Origin: Paenibacillus selenitireducens
Lineage (GTDB): Bacteria > Bacillota > Bacilli > Paenibacillales > Paenibacillaceae
DNA: 64,000 nucleotides
Direction: 5' to 3'
Assembly (NCBI RefSeq): GCF_002021565.1
Contig: NZ_MSZX01000012.1
Span: 124,027 to 188,026, forward strand
Positions 46,183 through 54,707 of this stretch are shown here, piece by piece (positions within the stretch are counted from its first letter, which is position 1; every line of letters begins with the position of its first letter). Made by a program: the position numbers and the translations under genes. The notes below the pieces were generated by a model. It did not search any database. It saw only the letters and a list, made by a program, of their open reading frames with translations, and was not told where the DNA came from.

Positions 46183-48180
46183 TTATGCTACCGCATTATC
46201 TTGTTTTTTTCCATACACAGATTTGAAGAAAATTCCAGTTAAAGCTAAGAATACCACAGCGAAGATCGCAAGGATACCGGAATTATGCCACATCATCGCA
46301 TTGTCGCCAATCGAGATAATTGCTTTGTATCCATTAACAGTATACGTCATTGGCAGCCATGCGCCAAGATTTTGGAAGAATTTTGGTGTTAATTCTACAG
46401 GGAACGTACCGCCGCAAGTTGTTAATTGCAAGATCAAGAGTACGATTGCTGCGAATCGACCTGGATTTCCGAAGGCTGTTACAAGCCCTTGAATAATGAA
46501 CATATACGTTAAGCTAGTAAAGATACTGAAGAGCACGAACATCGGAACACTGCTTACTTCTAATCCTAATCCATAAAGAAGGATTGCGTCAGCTAATAAC
46601 GCTTGAATGATACCAACGCCAGCAAAAATGAGCGTCTTACTGATGAATCGACCCCATGCCGATGCATTCAGAACTGGGGTTTCACGCAATGGAATCACGA
46701 TGGTCGAAATCAATGCCCCAACGAATAATCCCAAGGACAAGAAATAAGGAGCAAATCCTGTACCGTAGTTCGGTACTTTATTGATGCTTTTCTCGACTAA
46801 GTCTACTGGAGATGCGAACATATCCACACGAGCATCTGTTGCTTTGATATCAGATGTTTTACCTGCGGCTTCATTTAACTTCGTCGCAAGCTCACCCGAT
46901 CCGTCCGTTAACTTCACTAACCCGTCTTTCAATTGACCCGCACCATCATTTAATTTGGAAGAACCGTCGACAAGACCATTCATTCCTTGACCCGCTTGAG
47001 CCAATCCAGTTGTAAGCTGTCCTGTTCCTGCAGCTAATTTTCCAGCACCGTCAGCAAGTGTTTTACCGCCTGCCGCGGCTTCAGATAATTTCGAACCGAA
47101 CTGCGTCATACCGCCTTGAAGTTGACCTTGACCTGCTTTTAATTGCGTTGCGCCTTGATTTAACTTCACAGCGCCTTGATGTAATTCTTCGTTCCCTGCC
47201 GCAACTTGTTTACTTGCTGCCAACAATTGTTGTAATGCAGGGTTTTCTTCATTATTCGTTGCTTTCATATATTGCTCAAGGCCTTGAGCCAATGCTTTGG
47301 ATCCTTCAGAAAGCTTCGCGCTTCCTTCAACCGATGAAGAGATTCCCGCAGCCAACTGCGTTGTACCTTGATTCGATTGTACTACCCCTTGCATTAATTG
47401 TTTCTGAGCGGCATTCAATTGAGACAGACCGCTGGATAACGATGAGGAACCAGCTTTCAACCCTTGAGCCCCTGTGTCTACACTTTTCGCGCCTTGCTGC
47501 AATTTACCAAGACCTGATTTCAATTCTTCGGTTCCCGATACGAGCAAACCTAAGTTTTTCTTCAACGTTTCCGCGCCTGTCGTAGCGTCGCTTGCGCCGT
47601 CGTTTAATTTCGTTGCACCATCACTTGCAGTCACGAATCCGTCCGAAATCTCGGTTAATTGCTCGAACACAGTCTCCGTATAAGCTTTGGTTACCTCAGC
47701 AGATACTTCTGATTTCAACGTCTGCATGCCTGTTCCGCCGATTTGAGCGGCTAAGAAGTTATGCCCTTCATTTGACTCTACAATAATTTCCGCTTGCTTC
47801 GGTTTATCTTCCATTAACGTTGTAGCGTCTTTGGAGAAATCTTCCGGAATGGTAATCATCAGATAGTACCGGTCATTCTTCAACCCGTCTTCCGCCTCTT
47901 CCGCACTTACGAAATTCCACTTGAACTCGGGATTCTCTTTTAACTTATCGACAAGATCAGCTCCGACTTGCAACGACTTGCCTTCATAATCGGCACCCTT
48001 ATCCTGATTGACGACCGCAACAGGCAAATCACTTAGCTTGCTGTATGGATCCCAGAACGTTCCTAAGAAAATCCCGCTATACATCAACGGGATGAACAAG
48101 ACTGCAATAATAGGAATAATGACTTTGGGGCTGCGTACAATGCTGCCCAGTTCTTTTGAAAAAACCGACAAACCTTTCAT
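46183..48180 (-). CDS. yhgE: YhgE/Pip domain membrane protein
   Basis: A 665-residue membrane protein with one N-terminal span (residues 20-40), a long extracytoplasmic region and five C-terminal spans after residue 500. The middle (residues 195-480) is a long run of short repeats built on patterns such as KLNDGAxQL and GLxQxxxGxxxL, typical of YhgE/Pip proteins. The Pip homologue is a phage receptor in Lactococcus; other members resemble ABC-2 permeases and are tied to type VII secretion or drug export. I start at the ATG with GAGGAG upstream. A TetR gene with matching operators lies just upstream. Confidence 0.9.
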   Translation of the reverse strand: MKGLSVFSKELGSIVRSPKVIIPIIAVLFIPLMYSGIFLGTFWDPYSKLSDLPVAVVNQDKGADYEGKSLQVGADLVDKLKENPEFKWNFVSAEEAEDGLKNDRYYLMITIPEDFSKDATTLMEDKPKQAEIIVESNEGHNFLAAQIGGTGMQTLKSEVSAEVTKAYTETVFEQLTEISDGFVTASDGATKLNDGASDATTGAETLKKNLGLLVSGTEELKSGLGKLQQGAKSVDTGAQGLKAGSSSLSSGLSQLNAAQKQLMQGVVQSNQGTTQLAAGISSSVEGSAKLSEGSKALAQGLEQYMKATNNEENPALQQLLAASKQVAAGNEELHQGAVKLNQGATQLKAGQGQLQGGMTQFGSKLSEAAAGGKTLADGAGKLAAGTGQLTTGLAQAGQGMNGLVDGSSKLNDGAGQLKDGLVKLTDGSGELATKLNEAAGKTSDIKATDARVDMFASPVDLVEKSINKVPNYGTGFAPYFLSLGLFVGALISTIVIPLRETPVLNASAWGRFISKTLIFAGVGIIQALLADAILLYGLGLEVSSVPMFVLFSIFTSLTYMFIIQGLVTAFGNPGRFAAIVLLILQLTTCGGTFPVELTPKFFQNLGAWLPMTYTVNGYKAIISIGDNAMMWHNSGILAIFAVVFLALTGIFFKSVYGKKQDNAVA

Positions 48181-48236
48181 ATGTTTCTCTCCTCTATATG
48201 TGATAAATATTATGGACAAGACGTAATGACTATAAT

Positions 48237-48256
48237 TGTCATTCGGTCAATGAACT
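48237..48256. promoter_or_regulatory. Putative TetR operator before the yhgE-like gene
   Basis: GTCATTCGGTCAATGA includes a GGTCA-NTGA core that also occurs as GGTCATTGA at 49045-49053 near the tetR start. It lies about 60 bases upstream of the yhgE start, in the promoter zone. Confidence 0.4.
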
Positions 48257-48261
48257 TGAAA

Positions 48262-48288
48262 ATAAAAACGTCATCCCATCATGACGTT
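48262..48288 (-). terminator. Terminator of tetR
   Basis: On the minus strand AACGTCAT/ATGACGTT with a 6-base loop is followed by TTTTATTTT, about 100 bases after the tetR stop and before the yhgE promoter zone. Confidence 0.75.
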
Positions 48289-48386
48289 ATATGGACCTCA
48301 CGAATGTATACGCTACAAGATTAGCGTTCTGTTGTAACCACGATGTCGCTCTATTATAGAAGGAATACGTTTTTTTAGATTATTTT

Positions 48387-48965
48387 TTATTTATGAAATG
48401 CTAAACCTTCTATTAAATATAATCGGAAGTTCTGCTTAATCGCTTCCTTATCGAGCGGCTCATTCAACTTACGCCAATCCGCAGTCAGCGCCACATATAA
48501 CTTCAACATGATGAACGCGGTAACCTGTGGATCACATCGTTTGAGCTCCTGCCTCTCAATGCCTATTTGCACTTGTTGTTCGATGTAATTCAACAACATC
48601 GATTCAATCTTGTTCAAACCTTCCTTCGCCATCTGAGTTCCGAAATCCCGAACCTCATGAGACAATTGAATGACCAGCTCATGCTGACTGCGATAATCCA
48701 GCACACCGTCCAATACACGATACAAATTATCGAAAAAAGGCTTATCCTCTTGAATCGCACCATCTGCAATTCGCTTCATCTCCAGCATGACTTGCTGTAG
48801 AATCTCATCGAACAACTCTTCTTTATTCGCAAAAAACGTATAAATGGTGCCTTTGCCGACATTCGCAATTTTTGCTATCTGATCCATCGTCGTGGCTTTG
48901 TATCCGAATAGCGCAAAAGATTTCGCAGCCGCCTCAACAACCTGTTTCCTACGATCAATGATCAA
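48387..48965 (-). CDS. TetR/AcrR-family transcriptional regulator
   Basis: A 192-residue regulator. The N-terminal TetR HTH has AAAKSFALFGYKATTMDQIAKIA near residue 12 and VGKGTIYTFFANKEELF near 35. The rest is an alpha-helical ligand pocket of the C-terminal TetR type. The TTG start has GGGAG 10 bases upstream. It probably represses the downstream yhgE-like gene and itself, since similar sites occur near both starts. The ligand is unknown; a membrane-active compound is a reasonable guess for this gene pair. Confidence 0.92.
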   Translation of the reverse strand: MIIDRRKQVVEAAAKSFALFGYKATTMDQIAKIANVGKGTIYTFFANKEELFDEILQQVMLEMKRIADGAIQEDKPFFDNLYRVLDGVLDYRSQHELVIQLSHEVRDFGTQMAKEGLNKIESMLLNYIEQQVQIGIERQELKRCDPQVTAFIMLKLYVALTADWRKLNEPLDKEAIKQNFRLYLIEGLAFHK

Positions 48966-49015
48966 CGTACAAACACTCCCTTCTTTCGTGTATAATATAA
49001 ATCAACGAGCATTCT

Positions 49016-49055
49016 TTCTGACCGGAATTTGAATCTGGTCAGTTGGTCATTGATT
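49016..49055. promoter_or_regulatory. Putative TetR operator upstream of tetR
   Basis: CTGACC (49019-) and GGTCAG bracket 13 bases as an inverted repeat, followed by TTGGTCATTGA. The segment shares GGTCA-NTGA with the yhgE promoter zone. A TTGACA at 49144-49149 further on may be the -35 for the plus-strand gene; its -10 is poor. Confidence 0.45.
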
Positions 49056-49238
49056 ACTTTATCACGTTTCCCATCGAATGGCAAGGTTTATTCGCCCTGT
49101 CATGAAACTTTTTCAAGGATTTTCACGATCAGGAACGCCTAAATTGACATTTTTTTATAATTCATACTGTTTTTAATAGATTGCTCTATTCATCGAAGCC
49201 ATCCTTCGATACAATGGAGTTTAGAAGTAGGTGAAAAC

Positions 49239-50363
49239 ATGCGAAAAAAACAAGTCCTTCTCCTGTCCGAAGCATTTGGTACAGGCCATACCCAAGCTGC
49301 ATACGCTTTGGCGGTGGGCATGAAGCAATTGTCACCCCAAGTGCAGACTCGGGTCATAGAACTCGGTAAATTTCTAAATCCAACGGTTGGCCCACTAATC
49401 ATTTCCGCCTATCGGAAAACCGTGAGTACAAAGCCTGAATTGGTCGGTAGACTCTACCGTAATAAATATAAAAAACCATTAAATCGGATTACGCAGCTTG
49501 CATTGCATCGTATCTTTTATGCGCAGGCGGCGAATGTGATCCGACAATTAAAACCCGATATGATCGTATGTACGCATCCATTCCCGAGCATCGTCATTTC
49601 TCGGCTAAAGCGTCTTGGACTGGACATCCCTTTGTTCACCCTAATTACGGATTATGATGCCCACGGGACTTGGATTAATCCGGAAGTGAACAAATTTCTC
49701 GTCTCTACCCCGCGAGTGAAAGAGCTGCTGCTCTCGCGCGGCATTCATGAGAGCCGAATCGAGGTCACAGGCATTCCGGTGCATCCGAATTTCTGGATTC
49801 CACATCAACGTGATGAGCTGCGCGTAGAATTTGGTCTCAAGCCCCTGCCAACCGTCATGGTGATGGGTGGCGGCTGGGGGCTTGTTTTTGATGAAGATCT
49901 TCTAACCTATATGACAACCTGGCGTGATCAAGTCCAATTCATCTTCTGTATGGGCAGCAATCAGAAAATGATCCAGAAAATGAAGGCAAATCCTAAGTAT
50001 CAGCATCCGAATATCCACATCCTCGGGTACACGCATGAAATACACAAACTAATGGATGTATCGGATCTCTTAATCTCGAAGCCCGGCGGCATGACTTGCA
50101 CCGAGGGTCTCGTCAAAAGGATCCCGATGCTGTTCTACGATCCGATTCCTGGGCAAGAGGAAGAGAACTGCGAATACTTCGTTCAACACGGACATGCCGA
50201 AATGCTGGAATCGCATGCGACGCTTGAGAAATGGTTCAATCGATTAGTCGTTGATTATGAGACGGTAACGAGTCGACGCATTCAACAAATGAATCAAGTA
50301 TCCGCATCGTCTTACGAGCATCCAGCACACTGTTCCCACGCTGTATTGGATCTATTACGTTAA
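49239..50363 (+). CDS. Processive diacylglycerol glucosyltransferase-like protein (UgtP family)
   Basis: A 374-residue GT28/MGDG synthase-type enzyme that adds glucose or another sugar to diacylglycerol at the inner membrane face. SEAFGTGHTQAAYAL near residue 10 is the acceptor-side Gly loop, VCTHPFPS near 112 and LITDYDAHGTW near 140 are family markers, and LISKPGGMTCTEGL near 282 the donor-site signature. It has no signal peptide or true span, as in UgtP. AGGTG precedes the ATG. It stands alone, followed by a terminator. The product glycolipid may serve as lipoteichoic acid anchor. Confidence 0.88.
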   Translation: MRKKQVLLLSEAFGTGHTQAAYALAVGMKQLSPQVQTRVIELGKFLNPTVGPLIISAYRKTVSTKPELVGRLYRNKYKKPLNRITQLALHRIFYAQAANVIRQLKPDMIVCTHPFPSIVISRLKRLGLDIPLFTLITDYDAHGTWINPEVNKFLVSTPRVKELLLSRGIHESRIEVTGIPVHPNFWIPHQRDELRVEFGLKPLPTVMVMGGGWGLVFDEDLLTYMTTWRDQVQFIFCMGSNQKMIQKMKANPKYQHPNIHILGYTHEIHKLMDVSDLLISKPGGMTCTEGLVKRIPMLFYDPIPGQEEENCEYFVQHGHAEMLESHATLEKWFNRLVVDYETVTSRRIQQMNQVSASSYEHPAHCSHAVLDLLR

Positions 50364-50393
50364 AACCCCCGACCTTAGGTCAGGGGTTTTATT
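50362..50393. terminator. Terminator after the UgtP-like gene (probably bidirectional)
   Basis: AAAACCCC.GACC/GGTC.GGGGTTTT with a 3-base loop and flanking A/T runs. It lies right after the plus-strand stop; on the minus strand it could end the catabolic operon whose last gene stops at 50540. Confidence 0.88.
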
Positions 50394-50539
50394 CTCTTAT
50401 TCTATTTATTTTGGAGTCCTACAGGTTACAGAAAAAAGCGCAAAAAAAATGACGAAACCTTCATCATCCAAACTGGATTTCCAGTATGAAAAATAAAGAC
50501 TTTGTCACGCCTGTTGATTATCCAATAAAATACAACTGA

Positions 50540-51289
50540 TTACATCAAATCCAACATCGGCAGCTCGTTCAAAGCCAGCGCCGTCTCCTCTTGCATCTGC
50601 TGACCATTGGCACGAACCAATGTGTAAAATTCGTAGTCACAGATGACTGTATAGTCATCGTCCATGACCCCGGGATAGGCGCGGTTTACCGAGTAAACCT
50701 GGCTCCGGTAGGCCTGTAAAGCCTTCCCCTTGTGCTGACGAAAGTCACGGATATCGACTCTTGCCGAAATCGGGCACGTATGTTTCGGCCCCGAATCCTG
50801 GCAATGGTCGTAGTAATGGGGAATCGAGGTAAAATATAATGATGGCTGCTGCCCCTCCGGATAATGCGCTTCTGCCAGTACGACCGCCTTAACCACAGCT
50901 GCGGAAATCGCAATGTGATCGGGATGTCCGGTAACTCCGTCCGGTGGAAACGTAAGGATGACATCCGGCTTCAGCTCCAAAATGGTCGATTGAATTCGAT
51001 GGGCCAGCGTTTCCAAATCGAGTGAATTTAGTTCGCCATCCGGATAACGGTATAGAATGAGATCGGCAATACCAAGTACGGAGCATGCGCCCCGCAGCTC
51101 CTGCTCCCGAAATCGGGCCAATTCTTCGCGGGTAGCGAATTGAAATTCGCCTGACTTCCCCCTGCATCCCGATGTGGCGCACGCTAGAAAAACCTCGTGC
51201 CCCGCGCTGCTGAGCTTCGCGATCGTGCCCCCGGCTGCAAAGGATTCGTCGTCGGGATGGGCGAACACGAATAACCATCTTTTCTTCAT
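50540..51289 (-). CDS. PIG-L (LmbE-like) deacetylase, cytosolic
   Basis: A 249-residue zinc deacetylase. The metal motifs are FAHPDDESFAAGG at the N-terminus and GHPDHIA near residue 122. DVILTFPPDG near 110 precedes the second motif. Family members remove acetyl from GlcNAc-linked small molecules, as in bacillithiol and mycothiol synthesis (BshB/MshB) or glycan breakdown. No signal peptide is visible. It is the last gene of the catabolic locus, 39 bases after the BadF-type kinase, and is a second, different PIG-L from the secreted one of the same operon. Confidence 0.88.
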   Translation of the reverse strand: MKKRWLFVFAHPDDESFAAGGTIAKLSSAGHEVFLACATSGCRGKSGEFQFATREELARFREQELRGACSVLGIADLILYRYPDGELNSLDLETLAHRIQSTILELKPDVILTFPPDGVTGHPDHIAISAAVVKAVVLAEAHYPEGQQPSLYFTSIPHYYDHCQDSGPKHTCPISARVDIRDFRQHKGKALQAYRSQVYSVNRAYPGVMDDDYTVICDYEFYTLVRANGQQMQEETALALNELPMLDLM

Positions 51290-51328
51290 TTCCCTTCAGC
51301 CCCCCTGCTGTTCGTATCATACTAAACT

Positions 51329-52309
51329 TTAGTAGATTCCTTCCAAATAAGATAGTCCCAGTACCGTTACACCATAAATCGGCTCCTTCCGAGCCTTGTC
51401 CCATTGAACCTGCGGAGTGTACGCTTTAATCTTGTGCATTAACATATCCCGAATGTATGCTTCGTGCTGCAGAACGCCGCCCTGTAGTATCATTGTAAAT
51501 GGTTTATTATGGAAAGACAAGCAGCGTATAACCGCTGTGACAGCAATAAATAGCTCGTGAGCGGCCCCCTCCAGAATTTGCTGTGCTTCCTTGTCTCCGT
51601 CAGAGGCTGCTTGGCCAACCACACGGGAGAGCGCACTTACTTTCTCGACGGAATACTCGGGGCCATACACCCAGTTGAACAAATCCTCTTCATTTTCCAT
51701 GCCCAAATGCGGGAGCACCCATTCACCGAGCCGGGTACCCTCATTCCGCCCGTCATAGGCCTTGAGAATTGCCATCACCGCCTGCTTGCCGATCCAATGG
51801 CCGCTGCCTTCGTCTCCGACCCGATGGCCCCAGCCTCCGGCTCTGGCCGTCTTCCCCTGATCGTTGATCCCGAATATGATCGAACCTGTTCCAGCGATGG
51901 CCAGAATCCCCGGCTGGCCGCATGTTGCGCCAAGCAATGCAGCGTAGCCGTCATTTTCCACGATTAGATGGTTAACTTGGATCGGCAGTTGCTTCAGTAC
52001 TTCTTGTACCAATCCGGTAATAATGCGACGATCGAATTCTGTATCCAATCCCGCAAGGGCGAACACGGCGCATTCTACCTCGATTTCTACAGGCGGCACG
52101 CCGCCCCCGTCCCTTGGATACAAGTTCGCGATCGCTTCTTCAATCCCTAACACCAATTCGTGGATTACTCCATCTTTCCCAATACTTTGATAATTGGACG
52201 AACCGCCTTTTCCTTGTCCGAGTATATTCCCCTGCCTGTCTGCAAAGACGGCAAGGCACTTGGTCCCCCCGCCGTCGATAGCAAGCAGAGGGATGGTGCG
52301 CTTATCCAT
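51329..52309 (-). CDS. BadF/BadG-type ATPase, N-acetylglucosamine kinase-like
   Basis: A 326-residue ASKHA sugar kinase-like protein. IDGGGTKCLAVFADRQGN at the N-terminus is the phosphate-1 loop, AIAGTGSIIFG near 120 phosphate-2, GGWGHRVGDEGSGHWIGKQ near 139 the GlcNAc kinase segment, and LQGGVLQ near 270 the adenosine loop. It has no Cys cluster of the benzoyl-CoA reductase activators, so it should be a sugar kinase acting on GlcNAc or GlcN. The ATG overlaps the ASL-like stop (TGATG), with GGAG 9 bases before. Confidence 0.88.
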   Translation of the reverse strand: MDKRTIPLLAIDGGGTKCLAVFADRQGNILGQGKGGSSNYQSIGKDGVIHELVLGIEEAIANLYPRDGGGVPPVEIEVECAVFALAGLDTEFDRRIITGLVQEVLKQLPIQVNHLIVENDGYAALLGATCGQPGILAIAGTGSIIFGINDQGKTARAGGWGHRVGDEGSGHWIGKQAVMAILKAYDGRNEGTRLGEWVLPHLGMENEEDLFNWVYGPEYSVEKVSALSRVVGQAASDGDKEAQQILEGAAHELFIAVTAVIRCLSFHNKPFTMILQGGVLQHEAYIRDMLMHKIKAYTPQVQWDKARKEPIYGVTVLGLSYLEGIY

Positions 52310-53817
52310 CAGGAAACACTCCACTCTATGATGACCTGATCCAAATGCTGCAGTGCCTGCTCAATTTTACTTTGCGCTTGCCCTAGCCAATGAACATGTG
52401 TGTGATACTGGTTCATCCGAATATCGATCATACGATTTATTTCCTTCGGGCTCGGCCCTCCCGGCAATGAGCGGATCTCTACAAAATGCACGGGGTCGAG
52501 TGCCTCACGCAGCGTCTCCTCGCTAAGAGAGGTATCCCGTCCGATGTGGCGCCGTGCGCTTTCGTTGACGATAGACAGCGTAATCTCGTTGGCCGCTAGA
52601 CCTTGCGCCAAGGACAACGTCACCACATCGCTAACGATATGATGGGCTTTTCTAAACGACAAGCCGTCCGTTCGGACAAGCGTGTCCGCCAGCTCGGTCA
52701 CCGTGGCGAAGCTTCCTTTCGTTCGCTCGCGAAGCACCTCTTTATTCACTTCCATCGTACCGATGATAGCGGCGAACAAACGGTACATTTTGTCCATAAT
52801 GTCAAGGCTTCTCCACGCATAAGGCTGCATATCGTCCTCGGTGTCTACGATGTCCCCGAACGGCGTATTGTGAATCATCGACAGCACCGTGTTCGTATTG
52901 CCTACGCAGCTCGATAACAAAGCTCGCATATGCTCGAACGAGACGGGATTGCGTTTTTGCGGCATGATCGAACTGATCTGCACATACGGGGCTGCCACCT
53001 TTAACGCTCCGAATTCCTGTGTGCACCACAGCAGCATATCTTGAACGACCCGGCCCAAATTGATCGCTGCCAGCTGTACGGACGTTGCCACTTCGCCCAA
53101 ATAATCGGCCCCACCGATCGCATCATACGAATTGTCGATAAGCTCGTCGAAGGCGAGCAGCTCCATCATTTGTTCTCGGCTGATCGCAAAACCCGATGTC
53201 GTGAGTGCAGCTGCTCCCATACTGCTCCGGTTGCAGTTCGTGAAGGATGCCATAATCCGGCGAATATCCCGGTTGAGCGAATCGACAACGGCCATAAAAT
53301 AATGCGCAAGCGTCGTCGGCTGAGCCTGCTGCGTATGGGTGTAGCCGATCATGAGCGTATCCGTGTGGTCTTTGGCGAACAGCAGCAGCTGCTCATTGAG
53401 CTTTAGCGCAGAATTCAGTGTCACCATCAGCTTATCCCGCAGAACCATCCGGTAAATGGAAATGCCCATGTCGTTGCGGCTCCGCGCCAGATGCAAATTG
53501 CCGGCGATATCGCCCGCATGCTCCAGCATTTGATGCTCTACCTGAAAAAACAAGTCCTCGAATTGCCCTGTATAGCTGGCTTGACGGAGCTCTTCTGGGT
53601 CGATCGAGCGGATCGCTTTAGCGATCTGCTTCGCTTCATCGGTTGAAACCAATTGCTGCTTCTCCAGCATGATCAGATGAGCCTTGTTGATCGCCATCAT
53701 GGGACCCAGCAATTGGGTCTTGGCTTCGTTAAATGCTGGTTCCAACACAACCTCTGTATAAGTTTTGCCGGGAAATGCGGCTCCTTCGGTCTCCAACCAT
53801 TGTTCACGATATCCCAT
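52309..53817 (-). CDS. Argininosuccinate lyase-family protein of uncertain substrate
   Basis: A 502-residue member of the fumarase/aspartase superfamily, in which an enzyme splits a C-N (or C-O) bond and releases fumarate. HLARSRNDMGISIYRM near residue 108, YTHTQQAQPTTLAHYF near 160 and the signature loop SSIMPQKRNPVSFEHMR near 283 identify the ASL branch. Against true ASL the loop reads KRNPVSFEH where KKNPDVAE is usual, and the later segment YNKDMQEDKE is replaced by DIVDTEDDMQPYAW. No argG is adjacent. The setting with deacetylases, kinase and importer indicates a catabolic lyase on an aminosuccinyl-type compound, comparable in idea to EDDS lyase. About 40 residues longer than typical ASL. 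Confidence 0.86.
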   Translation of the reverse strand: MGYREQWLETEGAAFPGKTYTEVVLEPAFNEAKTQLLGPMMAINKAHLIMLEKQQLVSTDEAKQIAKAIRSIDPEELRQASYTGQFEDLFFQVEHQMLEHAGDIAGNLHLARSRNDMGISIYRMVLRDKLMVTLNSALKLNEQLLLFAKDHTDTLMIGYTHTQQAQPTTLAHYFMAVVDSLNRDIRRIMASFTNCNRSSMGAAALTTSGFAISREQMMELLAFDELIDNSYDAIGGADYLGEVATSVQLAAINLGRVVQDMLLWCTQEFGALKVAAPYVQISSIMPQKRNPVSFEHMRALLSSCVGNTNTVLSMIHNTPFGDIVDTEDDMQPYAWRSLDIMDKMYRLFAAIIGTMEVNKEVLRERTKGSFATVTELADTLVRTDGLSFRKAHHIVSDVVTLSLAQGLAANEITLSIVNESARRHIGRDTSLSEETLREALDPVHFVEIRSLPGGPSPKEINRMIDIRMNQYHTHVHWLGQAQSKIEQALQHLDQVIIEWSVS

Positions 53818-53821
53818 AGCG

Positions 53822-54586
53822 TTATTTAGCCTCCCTGTTCGTTTTTGTTCTCATATAGAGCCATTCTTTGATCAACAAGTTCATATTGCGGCTTGCTTCT
53901 TCTACGATTCTCTCGCCCGCTTCCAAGGAGCACTGCTGAATATGTCCTGTGTAGCCGTCCCAGCCTTGAGGGGTTCCTTCCACCAATACATAAGGCAAAG
54001 AAGATAAAGGAGGACATGAATCTAATTCCAAGTCCGATTCCTGTACAGTTACCATTTCCGGGCGAAACGCCTTCACGGCGGACATTTCATACGGACCGCC
54101 ATGTCCTCTTCCTGCCGTCCCATGGAACAGTCCTAACCGCTGCGTAAAATCGACGCTCGCCATCTGCCACCAGTTGATGAGAAGAAAGCTGGCATCGGGA
54201 TAGGTGCCGGTCACCGACTCGGCGACGGTTCGGGAAGGACCCATATTGGCGTCATGGGCGTTCAGCAGCACGATATTGCGGATGCCGAGCCGACAGATAC
54301 CTTCGACAACATCGGTGAGATAGTCGATAAAAATCGAGGGACGTACCGAAATTGTTCCAGGATAATGTTGGGTTTTGCCCGGGCAAGCCGAGAACGGAAC
54401 CGTTGGATAGATCAAAGGATGCAGAGCATCGTCAATCCGCCTAGCGAAGCCCTCCGCTAAGATCGTATCGGTTCCGAGTGGGGAATGCGGACCATGGTAT
54501 TCCACCGAGCCCAAAGGGACGACGGCGAACTGCGCGCACTCCGTCACTTGACCGATCTCCCGTCCGTGAACTCCGATTACATTCAT
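53822..54586 (-). CDS. Creatininase-family amidohydrolase
   Basis: A 254-residue cytosolic metal hydrolase of the creatininase/MftE family. VVPLGSVEYHGPHSPLGTDT near residue 25 gives the Glu, His and Asp ligands. The usual NGHGGN is altered to NAHDAN near 108 and the HAGExETS-type block to GHGGPYEMS near 165, retaining the late Glu. Members open cyclic amides or trim C-terminal residues. The ATG has AAGGAG nearby, and the stop is 4 bases before the ASL-like start. Its substrate is unknown; the operon suggests an amide in the imported compound. Confidence 0.85.
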   Translation of the reverse strand: MNVIGVHGREIGQVTECAQFAVVPLGSVEYHGPHSPLGTDTILAEGFARRIDDALHPLIYPTVPFSACPGKTQHYPGTISVRPSIFIDYLTDVVEGICRLGIRNIVLLNAHDANMGPSRTVAESVTGTYPDASFLLINWWQMASVDFTQRLGLFHGTAGRGHGGPYEMSAVKAFRPEMVTVQESDLELDSCPPLSSLPYVLVEGTPQGWDGYTGHIQQCSLEAGERIVEEASRNMNLLIKEWLYMRTKTNREAK

Positions 54587-54707
54587 ATACTCCTTGTACC
54601 TCCGCTTCTCCCTTCGTATAGGGGGGCTCTCGAAGGAGCCCCCACTACCGATGTTGTGTTGCTAAGCTATCTTACATAACAAAAAGGTCGGTTTTCACAA
54701 GCGGACT

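Noticed and set aside
46600-47700. Tandem DNA repeat in the yhgE-like gene
   Set aside because: The repetition is at the protein level with varied codons and is normal for YhgE/Pip proteins.
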